Below are positions 34,100 through 43,257 of a stretch of 63,184 nt of DNA, one piece after another. Each line of letters begins with the position of its first letter. Position 1 is the stretch's first letter. A program made the translations under genes and the position numbers. This DNA comes from Ruminococcus sp. (lineage in GTDB: Bacteria > Bacillota > Clostridia > Oscillospirales > Ruminococcaceae), in contig JAFXCR010000032.1 in NCBI GenBank assembly GCA_017516465.1, positions 1 through 63,184 on the forward strand, given 5' to 3'. The notes under the pieces were generated by a model, which did not search any database, had not been told where the DNA came from, and saw nothing but the letters and a program-made list of their open reading frames with translations.

Positions 34100-35263
34100 T
34101 TACTTCATACCGTAGCTTTTAAGGAGATTTTCAATCTTCTCGTGAGGATCAATAATCTTGCTGATAGAAACATCGTGGTTGATAGCTTCGATGAAGTATG
34201 CGATATACTTGGAAACGTCAACATCATGGAACCATTCTCTGCTGAGAAGCTCTGGAGTTCTGTAAGTAAGGTTTGTACCGAATACACCGTCGATGATACC
34301 ATCCTTGTATGCCTTATCGAATTTTTCAAGACCGTTTGTGAAGATGGCATAAGTTGCATAAGCGAAGATTCTTCCAGCCTTCTTTTTCTTGAGTTCATAA
34401 GCAAGGTCGAGCATAGATTCACCGGAGGAAATGATATCGTCAGAAACGAAAATATCCTTGCCTTCAACGGAATTTCCAAGATATTCATGAGCAACGATAG
34501 GATTTCTGCCGTTGACGATAGTTGAATAATCACGTCTCTTGTAGAACATACCCATTTCAACGCCAAGAACAGAAGCGTAATACATATTTCTGTTGAGAGC
34601 ACCTTCGTCAGGGCTTACAACCATGAACTTGTCCTTTGAGTAGTTGATATCCTTTATATCGTGGAGCATCGCCTTAAGTACCTGATAGGTAGGCATTACA
34701 TTGTCAAAGCCCATAAGCGGAACAGCGTTCTGCACTCTGGGATCGTGAGCGTCAAAAGTAACGATATTTGATACACCCATAGCTTCAAGCTCCTGAAGTG
34801 CAAATGCACAGTCAAGAGATTCACGGTAGCTTCTTCTGTGCTGTCTGCCGCCGTAAAGAATGGGCATGATAACATTGATTCTGTGAGCCTTACCGCTTGC
34901 CGCCTGAATTATTCTCTTTAAATCCTGAAAATGGTCGTCAGGAGACATGGAGTTCTTCATGCCGAAGTAATCATATTTTATGTTATAATTGCCGACGTCG
35001 ATTATGATAAAAAGGTCAAGTCCTCTTACTGTTGACTTGATAAGACCTTTTCCATCACCGGAAGAAAAACGTGGACACTCGCTTTCGATGAGGAAGGATT
35101 CAACATTCTGACCGCCATTGTTAGCCCATTCAACGAGATAATTGTTAATCATGCCGCCGAGCTCTGTTACGCTGTTCATAGCGATAATGCCGATTGGTGC
35201 AACTGTTGATTCACGTCCGAATAAAATTTCACTTGAAGCTGTCATAAAATCATTTTCGCACAT
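34100..35263 (-). CDS. prs: ribose-phosphate pyrophosphokinase (long variant)
   Basis: The enzyme makes PRPP from ribose 5-phosphate and ATP. Recognisable are ILYGGRQHRRSYRE (ATP-side RQxR region), TFDAHDPRVQNAVPL (usual form TxDLHAxQIQGFF), SPDEGALNRNMYYA, YKRRDYS and the PRPP loop VSDDIISSGES. At 387 residues it is about 70 longer than typical bacterial Prs (about 315), with an N-terminal extension and insertions. It therefore belongs to a divergent Prs subgroup. AAAGGAG lies 17 bases before the ATG, an unusually long spacing. It follows the pyrophosphatase gene by 27 bases in one unit. Confidence 0.88.
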   Translation of the reverse strand: MCENDFMTASSEILFGRESTVAPIGIIAMNSVTELGGMINNYLVEWANNGGQNVESFLIESECPRFSSGDGKGLIKSTVRGLDLFIIIDVGNYNIKYDYFGMKNSMSPDDHFQDLKRIIQAASGKAHRINVIMPILYGGRQHRRSYRESLDCAFALQELEAMGVSNIVTFDAHDPRVQNAVPLMGFDNVMPTYQVLKAMLHDIKDINYSKDKFMVVSPDEGALNRNMYYASVLGVEMGMFYKRRDYSTIVNGRNPIVAHEYLGNSVEGKDIFVSDDIISSGESMLDLAYELKKKKAGRIFAYATYAIFTNGLEKFDKAYKDGIIDGVFGTNLTYRTPELLSREWFHDVDVSKYIAYFIEAINHDVSISKIIDPHEKIENLLKSYGMK

Positions 35264-35290
35264 TGTTTTACTGTGCGATACTCCTTTCGT

Positions 35291-35821
35291 TTACTTACAG
35301 AAATTCTGAATGTAGGATTCAATATCCTGTGCGATGATCTGCTTTGCCACGTCAGCATGATCAATCTCATTTACTGCTGTTGTCTTGTGCTCAAGCTCCT
35401 TGTAGACTGTGAAGAAATGCGTCATTTCAGCAAAAATATGGTCAGGAAGTTCGGAAATATCCGTATACATATTGTAATTCGGATCATCAAACGGGATAGC
35501 GATGATCTTGTCATCCCTTTTGCCGTTATCGAGCATTCTGATAACGCCGATAGGATAGCATTTTACAAGAGTAAGGGGCATAAGCTTTTCCGAGCATAGT
35601 ACGAGAACATCAAGCGGATCGTTATCATCGGAATAGGTACGCGGAATAAATCCGTAATTTGCCGGATAATGAGTGGACGTATGAAGGATTCTGTCCATTT
35701 TTATGAAACCGGTATCCTTATCGAGTTCATATTTGATTTTGCTTCCTTTTCCGATTTCAATTACCGCAATAAATTGATTCGGGCTGATACGCTTCGGATT
35801 AATCTTATGCCAGATATTCAT
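35291..35821 (-). CDS. ppa: inorganic pyrophosphatase, family I
   Basis: The 176-residue enzyme hydrolyses pyrophosphate. Motifs include the substrate-binding KYELDKDTGFIKMDR, NYGFIPRTYSDDNDPLDVLVL with the metal-binding Asp cluster, and a later DDKIIAIP. It has GGAGG at 8 bases before its ATG and a promoter at 35932-35959. It is the first gene of a two-gene unit with prs; pulling pyrophosphate away from PRPP-consuming reactions would be the shared logic. Confidence 0.96.
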   Translation of the reverse strand: MNIWHKINPKRISPNQFIAVIEIGKGSKIKYELDKDTGFIKMDRILHTSTHYPANYGFIPRTYSDDNDPLDVLVLCSEKLMPLTLVKCYPIGVIRMLDNGKRDDKIIAIPFDDPNYNMYTDISELPDHIFAEMTHFFTVYKELEHKTTAVNEIDHADVAKQIIAQDIESYIQNFCK

Positions 35822-35931
35822 ATAAATACCTCCGGTATTTTGTCCGGATTATACGGACAATATTCGGGAACTATCTGCATCAGAAACGCAGAGTCTCAAA
35901 GCTTGTTATTTGCACATAACATCTATATTTA

Positions 35932-35959
35932 ATTATACCATTTTTTCGTGATTTGTCAA
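35932..35959 (-). promoter_or_regulatory. promoter of ppa-prs
   Basis: On the minus strand TTGACA, a 16-base spacer and TATAAT lie about 110 bases upstream of ppa, leaving a leader of about 100 bases. Confidence 0.8.
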
Positions 35960-36101
35960 TATGCCGGCGAATTTTCGTCATTCTGATACAAATTCCTGCA
36001 TTTTTGCATATTTTTTTCATCTACTGTCTTTGGAAATTGAAGTGAAAAAACTGCATTATCTTTGAATTTACAGAAATTTAATAATTATATATAAAAAACT
36101 C

Positions 36102-36130
36102 TTGATTTTTTTATAGAAATATTGTATAAT
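36102..36130 (+). promoter_or_regulatory. promoter of the LacI-sensor diguanylate cyclase
   Basis: TTGATT, a 17-base spacer and TATAAT; a transcript would start near 36137. Confidence 0.8.
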
Positions 36131-36136
36131 ATCTAT

Positions 36137-36284
36137 AAGTAACAAAGCCACCATGCAGACCTGCTGCGGAATATTCCGATTTATCGGAAAAGGTCTGTTC
36201 ACAATGTGCAGTATTGTTATACGCACATTGTGAAGAAGCATTATTATGCTTCTCAAACTATACCGTAAAGGAATGAATAACTTA
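36137..36284 (+). promoter_or_regulatory. structured 5' leader of the diguanylate cyclase gene
   Basis: Several stems lie in series. Outer CAGACC/GGTCTG (36156-36161 with 36192-36197) encloses TTCCGA/TCGGAA (36174-36189). Next is a perfect 12-base hairpin TTCACAATGTGC/GCACATTGTGAA (36198-36234), and then GAAGCAT/ATGCTTC (36235-36252). There is no U-tract, so it is not a simple terminator. It lacks the GEMM-I and GEMM-II consensus for c-di-GMP. Confidence 0.6.
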
Positions 36285-38225
36285 ATGAAAAGCTATAAAA
36301 TTGCTCTCATTATTGAAGAAATTAATCAGAGCTATCAAAGTGCCATCCTTGACGGTATTGCCGCATCTGTAAACGAATTCTCCTTTGAGGTCTCCGCTTT
36401 TGTGTCTTTCAGCGGAGCTATGATTAACCCGAAACATGATTTCGGTGAACTGAACATTTTCAGTCTGCCTGATTTCAGCAATTTCGATGGTGCGATTCTT
36501 CTCACAAATACTATTACCCATCAGCCTGTGATAACTGATATTCTGTCACGCATCAGAGATGCTGGTATTCCTACCGTAATGGTTGATAATGATGTCGAGG
36601 GATTTTATCATATCGGAATTGACAACAAAACTGCTATGAGAAAAATTGCCGAACACCTTATCAGAGTACATGGATTCTCTCGTTTTGGCTATATCTCTGG
36701 TCCCGTAAATAATCCGGAAAGTGCAGATCGTCTCCGTGCTTTCCTTGATGTTCTTGAGGAAAACGAGATTACTATTGACGAGGACAGAATCTATTACGGC
36801 GATTTCAGGTCTCATTCAGGCAAGGCGGCAGTTCTCGAATTTCTTTCCCATAATAAGCCTATGCCGGAAGCTATAATCTGCGCTAATGATGTTATGGCTT
36901 CCTCAGCAATAAGCATGCTTATCTCAGAAGGATATTCTGTTCCGGGTGATATAGCTGTTACCGGATTCGACAATACCTACAATACAAGCAACTATCAGAT
37001 TGAACTTACTTCTGTTGACCGTCCTCTTGAACTTTCTGGACGTCTTGCCTGCCGTATTCTTCATAACCACTTCACAAACCATCCTCAGGAAAGAAGTACA
37101 GTTCTTAGTATGTCCGCACGCTTTACTGAAAGCTGTGGATGCTCACAAAAAGAAAAGATATCTATCGGCGATGTCAGAGTGCTTAATTACCGCAATTATA
37201 GAAAATTTGAAAAAGCTCTTGATTTCGTTTCTACTCTGAACAGGCTGTCCTCTGCACTGCTCGGCTGCAATGATTTTGATGAATATGTCGATAAGCTCAA
37301 GGGATTTGTCTCAGAGCTTGGTATCGAAGAATTCTACTTCTGCCTGTGCGACAACTGGAATTCTCATTCTTCGGGCGGCTCAGGCATGAGTGATAAAGAT
37401 GAATCCGCCAGAATTCCGAAGGTGTATACCGATCAGCTCATTGTGCCGATTGCCTATAAAGCCGGAACATTCTATGATGCGGAAAATATATCCAGAAAAG
37501 ATATTATACCTGTGGTCGGTGAACAGCTTTCCACCGGAAAAGGACGTCTTTACTACATTATTCCCCTTCATTTCGGCGAAAGATGTCTCGGATATATGGT
37601 TATAAGCAACTCCAGAATATCACTCCATAACTCCATGTTTGAAACACTTTGCATAACGCTCAGTAATTCTCTCGAAAATATCAGAAAGCTTACTGTTCTT
37701 GAATATGCCGTTGACCGTCTCGGAAAGCTTTATACTCAGGACACCTTCTCAGGTATATACAATCGTAACGGCTTCGTGTCGGCAACATCTGCACTCTATA
37801 CAGACTGCGTCCGCAGCCAGAAGAACATCATGATTATGTTCATAGACCTTGATGGTCTTAAAAAAATAAATGATACTTATGGTCATAGTGTTGGTGATAC
37901 AGCTATCTGCGATATTGCGGATGTTCTCATGAAATCGTGTGTATCAGGCGAAATTTATTGCCGTTTCGGCGGCGATGAATTTATCGTTTTTGCTGCGGAT
38001 TATTCCGATTCAGATGCTAAAAAGCTGACTAAAACTATCCAGAAGAATATCAGGGAAATAAATAATTCACAAAAAAATCCCTTTGTTCTGAGTGCAAGTA
38101 CGGGGTATGTTATAGCTGTTCCGGAAGAAGGCGAGGATATTTTTAGATTCGTTACTGCTGCTGATAATATCATGTATACCCAGAAACGAAAGAAAAAACT
38201 TTCACACTACCTCAAAAACAAATAA
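36285..38225 (+). CDS. diguanylate cyclase with LacI-type ligand-binding sensor
   Basis: The protein has about 646 residues from ATG 36285; earlier ATGs at 36246 and 36273 are in frame, and the ribosome-site spacing decides poorly. Residues 1-290 are a LacI/GalR-type periplasmic-binding fold with no helix-turn-helix and no signal or membrane segment, so ligand sensing is cytoplasmic (HLIRVHGFSRFGYISGP, PEAIICANDVMA, VTGFDNTYNTSNYQIELTSVDRP). A GAF-like middle part (about 305-475) precedes a GGDEF domain with FSGIYNRNGF and intact RFGGDEFIVF. No RxxD inhibitory site is seen upstream of GGDEF. It likely makes c-di-GMP in response to a sugar-like ligand. Confidence 0.88.
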   Translation: MKSYKIALIIEEINQSYQSAILDGIAASVNEFSFEVSAFVSFSGAMINPKHDFGELNIFSLPDFSNFDGAILLTNTITHQPVITDILSRIRDAGIPTVMVDNDVEGFYHIGIDNKTAMRKIAEHLIRVHGFSRFGYISGPVNNPESADRLRAFLDVLEENEITIDEDRIYYGDFRSHSGKAAVLEFLSHNKPMPEAIICANDVMASSAISMLISEGYSVPGDIAVTGFDNTYNTSNYQIELTSVDRPLELSGRLACRILHNHFTNHPQERSTVLSMSARFTESCGCSQKEKISIGDVRVLNYRNYRKFEKALDFVSTLNRLSSALLGCNDFDEYVDKLKGFVSELGIEEFYFCLCDNWNSHSSGGSGMSDKDESARIPKVYTDQLIVPIAYKAGTFYDAENISRKDIIPVVGEQLSTGKGRLYYIIPLHFGERCLGYMVISNSRISLHNSMFETLCITLSNSLENIRKLTVLEYAVDRLGKLYTQDTFSGIYNRNGFVSATSALYTDCVRSQKNIMIMFIDLDGLKKINDTYGHSVGDTAICDIADVLMKSCVSGEIYCRFGGDEFIVFAADYSDSDAKKLTKTIQKNIREINNSQKNPFVLSASTGYVIAVPEEGEDIFRFVTAADNIMYTQKRKKKLSHYLKNK

Positions 38226-38229
38226 GCTT

Positions 38230-38263
38230 AAAGGACATCCGCTGATATTCGGATGTCCTTTTT
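38230..38263. terminator. bidirectional terminator
   Basis: AAAGGACATCCG and CGGATGTCCTTT arms, with T/A runs on both sides, lie between the convergent diguanylate cyclase and small membrane-protein genes. Confidence 0.88.
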
Positions 38264-38273
38264 CATGTATCTG

Positions 38274-38618
38274 TCATTTATTCTTCGTATTCAATCTGCT
38301 GAAAATGCTGCAAGCCTTCTTTCTGAATCTTTTCAGTATTAAAAGCGTCTTTTTATCTTTTGGAAAAAGCTTTCTGAGCAGATAAATCGCAATGGCAATT
38401 GTTATTATTTTCTCCGGAGAAACCGGAAGCCACAAAAATGCAATATATGCTCCTGATACTGCTGTAAGCCATTCTATATCGTAAAAATTACCTATTCCGA
38501 ACGCTACATAAGACCATCCGTTTGTAATTATCCATGCTATCACTATACACAGTATAAGTCGTGGATTTGTAAAAAACTGTACCCATGATGTTATTTTTTT
38601 TCTTGTATTTCTTTTCAT
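38274..38618 (-). CDS. small membrane protein, unknown
   Basis: The 114-residue protein has a basic N-terminus (KRNTRKK), about three hydrophobic helices (19-38, 47-66, 70-84) and a strongly basic C-terminal tail (KRFRKKACSIF). I do not recognise a family. The minus-strand gene has its own convergent terminator with the cyclase. The ribosome site is weak. Confidence 0.6.
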   Translation of the reverse strand: MKRNTRKKITSWVQFFTNPRLILCIVIAWIITNGWSYVAFGIGNFYDIEWLTAVSGAYIAFLWLPVSPEKIITIAIAIYLLRKLFPKDKKTLLILKRFRKKACSIFSRLNTKNK

Positions 38619-38793
38619 ATTTCTCCATATCCGGAACTGTCATCTGATTTTCTCTTATAATTTTATTCTTATCACCGGAACTATAACTTATACTGTGAAG
38701 TATAATATTGTGAAATTATATATAAAAGCAGATTATTGTACACATCTTTAATCTTCTGTTCACAATAATCATTTAAAATGATATTTTATTCCA

Positions 38794-38823
38794 TTGACGG
38801 ATATACCTTTTTTTCTGTATAAT
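38794..38823 (+). promoter_or_regulatory. promoter of the pectate lyase gene
   Basis: TTGACG, an 18-base spacer and TATAAT, 30 bases before the start codon. Confidence 0.75.
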
Positions 38824-38853
38824 CATAATAACGAAAAATCAGGAGGAAATTCA

Positions 38854-40767
38854 ATGAAAATGAAAATCCATGCACTCTTTACATCATTTATTATAGTTAT
38901 TTCATCAGTATGCGGAGCTTTATTCTGTAAGGCTCCGGTGACTGAACCTCTGAATGCTCTTGCAGTTTCTGCTGACTATCCCATGCAGCTCATAAATCTT
39001 GCATCAAAAGATAATTCAAGAGTTCTTGCTGAAAATGGTACAGCTGACAATTCTTCCCTCTCAATGAAGTCTCTTGGAAACGAACTCTCACCTTCATGGC
39101 GTTTTGACAGGGTTGCTCAGGATTCATACGGTACATTCTTCAAAATGGTAAATGCTCAATCCGGACGTCTCCTTACTCCGAAGGGGTATAACGTATCAGC
39201 CGGAAACTCTGTTGTCGTATACGGAAGCGAATCTGCAAAATCACAGCATTGGTACGTTATCCCTGTAAAAAAAGACCGTCTCGGCAACGATCTTTACTAC
39301 AAGATTGTCAACTACTGCGATACCTCACTTGCTCTCACTCGTGAAAGCAATGATATTGTCCTCTCAGCCTACACAGGTGCGGATAATCAGCTATGGCTCC
39401 TTAATTCTGATGGATTACAGGGATTCGCCGGTTATTGTAAGGATGACAACACAGGAAGTATCAAGGCTGGAGATATCGGAGGATTATTCGGCGAGCTTGT
39501 TGAAGCATCAACCTTCGATGAACTTAAGAAATACGCTGAATCTGACGCTCCGTACACAATTATTGTAAATAAAAATATAAGTGTTACAAGCCTTAAACAG
39601 GATTCCCAGAATCATCTCTACTGCCCTGACGGACGAATTTATGTCCGCAGCAACAAGACAATTATCGGCAGCTACGGCAACCACACGCTCTATAATGTGC
39701 AGTTCTGTACATCCTCAAACAAGGGTACAGGCAACAACATCATTATCAAAAACTTCGATATGCAGCATGACGCAAAATCAAACGGAAACGATTCTATTGT
39801 CGTATACTTCGGCTCCGGTCAGAATCTCTGGGTTGATCATGTTACTTTTACGGGACATTCTGGTTATAATACGCTTGGAGAATCTGTTCCTGACTGGGAT
39901 AAGTTCCTTGCCTGCTGCTACGACGCAGATTACTGTACCGTTTCGGACTGTTCATTCGGACTGCATGAATACGGTCTTATTCTCGGATATCCTGATGATT
40001 CTGAGGATTCCTACAAAAACAAGAATAATTACCCCAGAATGTCGATTATAAGCAGCCGGTTCACGGATACTCTTACAAGAGCTCCCGGTCTTATGAGATA
40101 CGGCTATTTTCATTCGATGAATAATTACGTTTACAATTTCAGCATGGCTTATACAGTGCACAGCGACTGCAAGCTTTTTACTGAAAACTGCTTCTATGAC
40201 GGTGCTTCTACAAAGGGAAATGTCGTTTGCGACTGGAACGAGGTCACTCATGCCGGAGCATTTGCGGATTCCGGCTCAAAGGGAGTGAATTGCAGACGTC
40301 TCGGAATAGAAGGAACTGCTCAGGTATGTTCATGGCGACCATCTGCAAACTACACATATAATTCCGTTTCTGCCGATCAGGCAAAGAATTACTGCTCATC
40401 ATACAGCGGATGTCAGACTTCTTACGAAAACATGATGTATCTTCGTCTCGGAATAAATGGACTTCCAAGTGCAGGATTTACTAAGCTTCCTGATGAGGTA
40501 CCTCCAACAGAGCCTGTATTCATTCCAAACGGTGATTCGGATTGTGACGGTCGGATTCTTCTGAATGACGCTGTTCTTATTCTTCAGTATCTCGGTAATC
40601 CTGATCTTTACGGTCTTGACGGTACTGAGCCTAATCATATTACTGAACAGGGACTCCGGAATTCAGATGTAAGCAATACCGGAGACGGGATAACCAACAA
40701 GGATTCCCTCGCTATCCAGCGGTATATCCTCAACCTTATCCCTCAGCTTCCTGAAGCTGAGGCGTAA
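38854..40767 (+). CDS. cellulosomal pectate lyase (PL1) with lectin-like and dockerin modules
   Basis: The 637-residue protein is secreted (signal peptide about 1-40). Residues about 40-180 resemble a ricin-type beta-trefoil/CBM13 module with SQHWYV and DNQLWLL repeats. A family 1 pectate lyase follows (about 195-520): IIKNFDMQHD, NLWVDHVTFTGHSG and the substrate-binding RAPGLMRYGYFHSMNNYVYN. The C-terminus is a type I dockerin with two Ca-binding units (GDSDCDGRILLNDAVLILQ and SNTGDGITNKDSLAIQRYI). The start at 38854 has AGGAGG at 7 bases. It would be displayed on a scaffoldin and cleave pectin. Confidence 0.9.
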   Translation: MKMKIHALFTSFIIVISSVCGALFCKAPVTEPLNALAVSADYPMQLINLASKDNSRVLAENGTADNSSLSMKSLGNELSPSWRFDRVAQDSYGTFFKMVNAQSGRLLTPKGYNVSAGNSVVVYGSESAKSQHWYVIPVKKDRLGNDLYYKIVNYCDTSLALTRESNDIVLSAYTGADNQLWLLNSDGLQGFAGYCKDDNTGSIKAGDIGGLFGELVEASTFDELKKYAESDAPYTIIVNKNISVTSLKQDSQNHLYCPDGRIYVRSNKTIIGSYGNHTLYNVQFCTSSNKGTGNNIIIKNFDMQHDAKSNGNDSIVVYFGSGQNLWVDHVTFTGHSGYNTLGESVPDWDKFLACCYDADYCTVSDCSFGLHEYGLILGYPDDSEDSYKNKNNYPRMSIISSRFTDTLTRAPGLMRYGYFHSMNNYVYNFSMAYTVHSDCKLFTENCFYDGASTKGNVVCDWNEVTHAGAFADSGSKGVNCRRLGIEGTAQVCSWRPSANYTYNSVSADQAKNYCSSYSGCQTSYENMMYLRLGINGLPSAGFTKLPDEVPPTEPVFIPNGDSDCDGRILLNDAVLILQYLGNPDLYGLDGTEPNHITEQGLRNSDVSNTGDGITNKDSLAIQRYILNLIPQLPEAEA

Positions 40768-40832
40768 TTGCAAAAATAATACTGCTTCGTACAGCAATAA
40801 TTCTATAACAGCTGCCGTTTTCTTATAATATA

Positions 40833-40861
40833 TTGCATTTCCACAAAAATTATGGTATAAT
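40833..40861 (+). promoter_or_regulatory. promoter of the VOC gene
   Basis: TTGCAT, a 17-base spacer and TATAAT, 32 bases before the start codon at 40894. Confidence 0.78.
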
Positions 40862-40893
40862 CAGAGAAAATAAAAATTCAGGAGGAATATACT

Positions 40894-41319
40894 ATGAGGC
40901 TTGACGGTTTTGGCTTGTTCGTGGATGATATGCCAGCGATGATAAGATTTTACAGAGATGTACTTGGCTTTGAAATCAGAGAGGACGAAAGTACGGCAAA
41001 CGTCTATCTTGTCAAGGATGGAACATTGTTTATGCTATATGGCAGAAAAGATTTTGAAAAAATGACAAGCCGTAAGTACGAGTACATCAAGGGATTTAAC
41101 GGTCATTTTGAAATTGCACTTTATGTTGATACCTTTGATGAGGTTGACAAAGCATATCACGATGCAATTTCAAAAGGGGCTGTATCGGTACTTCTTCCTG
41201 AGGACGAGCCTTGGGGACAGCGTACCTGCTATATTGCTGATCCGGAAGGCAATCTGATTGAAATCGGATCCTTTAATCGTCCGTTTGAAAGCAAAACAGA
41301 TTTCAATGGTGTACAATAA
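40894..41319 (+). CDS. VOC-family (glyoxalase/bleomycin-resistance fold) protein
   Basis: The 141-residue product has the paired beta-alpha-beta-beta-beta units of the vicinal oxygen chelate fold: GLFVDDMPAMIRFYRDVLGFEI at the start, then GHFEIALYVDTFDEVDKAY, and WGQRTCYIADPEGNLIEIGSF at the end. Likely metal ligands are H68 and the C-terminal Glu; the first-position ligand is not obvious. The substrate is unknown. It has an AGGAGG site and precedes a transglutaminase-like gene by 47 bases. Confidence 0.85.
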   Translation: MRLDGFGLFVDDMPAMIRFYRDVLGFEIREDESTANVYLVKDGTLFMLYGRKDFEKMTSRKYEYIKGFNGHFEIALYVDTFDEVDKAYHDAISKGAVSVLLPEDEPWGQRTCYIADPEGNLIEIGSFNRPFESKTDFNGVQ

Positions 41320-41366
41320 CAGCACATCCATTCAAATTGTAACGACTGCGAAAGGAAATAAATATT

Positions 41367-41978
41367 ATGAAACCAATACCCTTCACGGATGATATATCGG
41401 CATATCTTAAAGAAGATGATATAATTGATTACAGAAACGTTATTATCGCACAGCTTGCAAAAGAGCTATACAAAAAAACGGACAGCGAAACTGCATATAT
41501 AAAAGCAGCATACGAGTATGTGAGGGATAATATTTCCCACTCAGCAGACATTAACGAAGATGTTATAACCTGTACGGCATCGGAAGTCTTAAAAGCAGGT
41601 CAGGGTATTTGTTTTGCAAAATCACATCTTCTTGCGGCACTTCTTCGTTTTAAAGGCATTCCGGCAGGATTCTGTTATCAGAAGATATCCTTTTGTATTG
41701 AAGCATTGACTATTTTGGTATATCATGGACTTAACGGTGTGTATCTTAATGAATACAAGAAGTGGATACGACTTGATCCAAGAGGAAATACCGGAGAAAT
41801 CAATGCACAATTTTCGCTGGACAAGGAACAGCTTGCATATAATATTCATGAAGAAACAGGCGAGGAGGACGGATTCGTAATTTATCCTGATCCCGATGTG
41901 AAGGTTCTGGAGAAACTCAGAAATAACCGCACAAGAACGGAATTATGGGGTGATCTGCCGGTGGAATTGAATTATTGA
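41367..41978 (+). CDS. transglutaminase-like cysteine peptidase domain protein
   Basis: The 203-residue cytoplasmic protein shows the transglutaminase-core triad: Cys in AGQGICFAKSHLLAALLR, His in YHGLNGVYL, and Asp in WIRLDPRGNT. There is no signal peptide, unlike the dockerin-bearing transglutaminase elsewhere in the window. This type is usually a peptidase or amidase rather than a cross-linker. It has an AAAGGAAA site and probably shares a transcript with the VOC gene. The stop codon overlaps the -35 element of the ispD promoter. Confidence 0.85.
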   Translation: MKPIPFTDDISAYLKEDDIIDYRNVIIAQLAKELYKKTDSETAYIKAAYEYVRDNISHSADINEDVITCTASEVLKAGQGICFAKSHLLAALLRFKGIPAGFCYQKISFCIEALTILVYHGLNGVYLNEYKKWIRLDPRGNTGEINAQFSLDKEQLAYNIHEETGEEDGFVIYPDPDVKVLEKLRNNRTRTELWGDLPVELNY

Positions 41979-42003
41979 CAAAAATGTGTAAATGCAGTAT
42001 AAT
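41975..42003 (+). promoter_or_regulatory. promoter of ispD-ispF
   Basis: Consensus TTGACA-17-TATAAT. The -35 element overlaps the stop codon of the preceding gene. Confidence 0.88.
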
Positions 42004-42039
42004 TATATAAATGTATTATAACTGAAAGAGATGATATAT

Positions 42040-42723
42040 ATGGATACGTCCGTAATTATAGTATGTGCCGGAAATTCCACAAGAATGGGCGGTGTAAATA
42101 AAATACTTCTTCCTCTCGGAGAACGTCTTGTTATAGGAGTGACTATGCAGGCTTTCCAGAAATGTGAAAGAGTCAAGGAAATCATAATAGTTGCAAGAGA
42201 GGATGACATTCCTCATATAAAGGAAGAAGCTCAGGCGGCTGGAATCACAAAGCTGACAGCCTGCACCGTCGGAGGAGCAACCCGTCAGGAAAGCGTTATA
42301 AACGGTGTACGCTGTATTTCCGCTGATACAGAGCTTATCGCAGTTCATGACGGAGCACGTCCGCTTGTCAGACCGGAACACATAGAAAAGGTTATCAGGG
42401 ACGCTTCCGTTTTCGGTGGAGCTTCACTTGGCGTTCCGGTGAAGGATACAATAAAGACAGTTGACGACGGACTTGTAATAGATACTCCGCCGAGAAAAAT
42501 GCTCTATATCACGCAGACTCCGCAGATATTCAAGCGTAGACTCTACTTCGAGGGAATTGACTTTGCTCTTGAACACAATCTTGATTTTACAGACGACTGT
42601 CAGCTTGTTGAAGCAATCGGCGGAAAAATCGCAATGACTACCGGAGATTATACAAATATAAAAATTACTACTCCCGAAGATATTCGTCTGGCGGAAGTAC
42701 TTCTCGCTATGAGAGATGACTGA
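42040..42723 (+). CDS. ispD: 2-C-methyl-D-erythritol 4-phosphate cytidylyltransferase
   Basis: This MEP-pathway enzyme attaches CMP to methylerythritol phosphate. The 227 residues carry the nucleotide-binding [44 protein letters not shown] and the C-terminal [13 protein letters not shown]. The start at 42040 is set by GAAAGAG; an ATG at 42031 overlaps that site. It is followed by ispF after 14 bases. Confidence 0.95.
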   Translation: MDTSVIIVCAGNSTRMGGVNKILLPLGERLVIGVTMQAFQKCERVKEIIIVAREDDIPHIKEEAQAAGITKLTACTVGGATRQESVINGVRCISADTELIAVHDGARPLVRPEHIEKVIRDASVFGGASLGVPVKDTIKTVDDGLVIDTPPRKMLYITQTPQIFKRRLYFEGIDFALEHNLDFTDDCQLVEAIGGKIAMTTGDYTNIKITTPEDIRLAEVLLAMRDD

Positions 42724-42737
42724 AAGGAGAATATATT

Positions 42738-43214
42738 ATGTTCAGAATAGGTCATGGTTACGATGTTCATCGTCTTGTTGAAGGAAGAAAGCTGATTCTT
42801 GGCGGTGTGGAAATACCGCACACAGTCGGACTTCTCGGTCATTCAGATGCCGATGTGCTGCTTCATGCAATAATGGATGCAATGCTCGGAGCACTCTCTC
42901 TTGGTGACATTGGACATCTTTTTCCCGATACCGACAATAGCTTCAAGGATGCAGACAGTGCAAAGCTTTTTGAGAAAGTCTGTGATGTGTGCCGTGAAAA
43001 AGGCTATGTCATCGGAAATATCGACTCTACAATAATCGCTCAGGCTCCGAAGCTTGCTCCGTATATTATTCAGATGCGTGAAAGAATCGCAGCAGTCTGC
43101 GGATGTGATATCTCACAGGTAAGCGTAAAAGCTACGACAGAAGAAAAACTTGGATTTACCGGCGAAAAGCTGGGGATTTCTGCACATTCAGTCGTACTTA
43201 TGAAAAAAATCTGA
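42738..43214 (+). CDS. ispF: 2-C-methyl-D-erythritol 2,4-cyclodiphosphate synthase
   Basis: The enzyme cyclises CDP-ME phosphate in isoprenoid synthesis. The 158 residues include metal-binding [42 protein letters not shown] and [15 protein letters not shown]. Length and motifs are standard. ispD and ispF are separate adjacent genes here, not the fused form found in some bacteria. Confidence 0.96.
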   Translation: MFRIGHGYDVHRLVEGRKLILGGVEIPHTVGLLGHSDADVLLHAIMDAMLGALSLGDIGHLFPDTDNSFKDADSAKLFEKVCDVCREKGYVIGNIDSTIIAQAPKLAPYIIQMRERIAAVCGCDISQVSVKATTEEKLGFTGEKLGISAHSVVLMKKI

Positions 43215-43222
43215 TTTTTCTA

Positions 43223-43251
43223 TTGACATTTCAAAAAAACAGTGATATAAT
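43223..43251 (+). promoter_or_regulatory. promoter of the trpBA leader
   Basis: Consensus TTGACA-17-TATAAT, immediately before the T-box. Confidence 0.9.
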
Positions 43252-43257
43252 ATATAA

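Noticed and set aside
36137-36284. c-di-GMP (GEMM) riboswitch in front of the GGDEF gene
   Set aside because: The leader has stems but not the conserved GEMM-I or GEMM-II core sequences.
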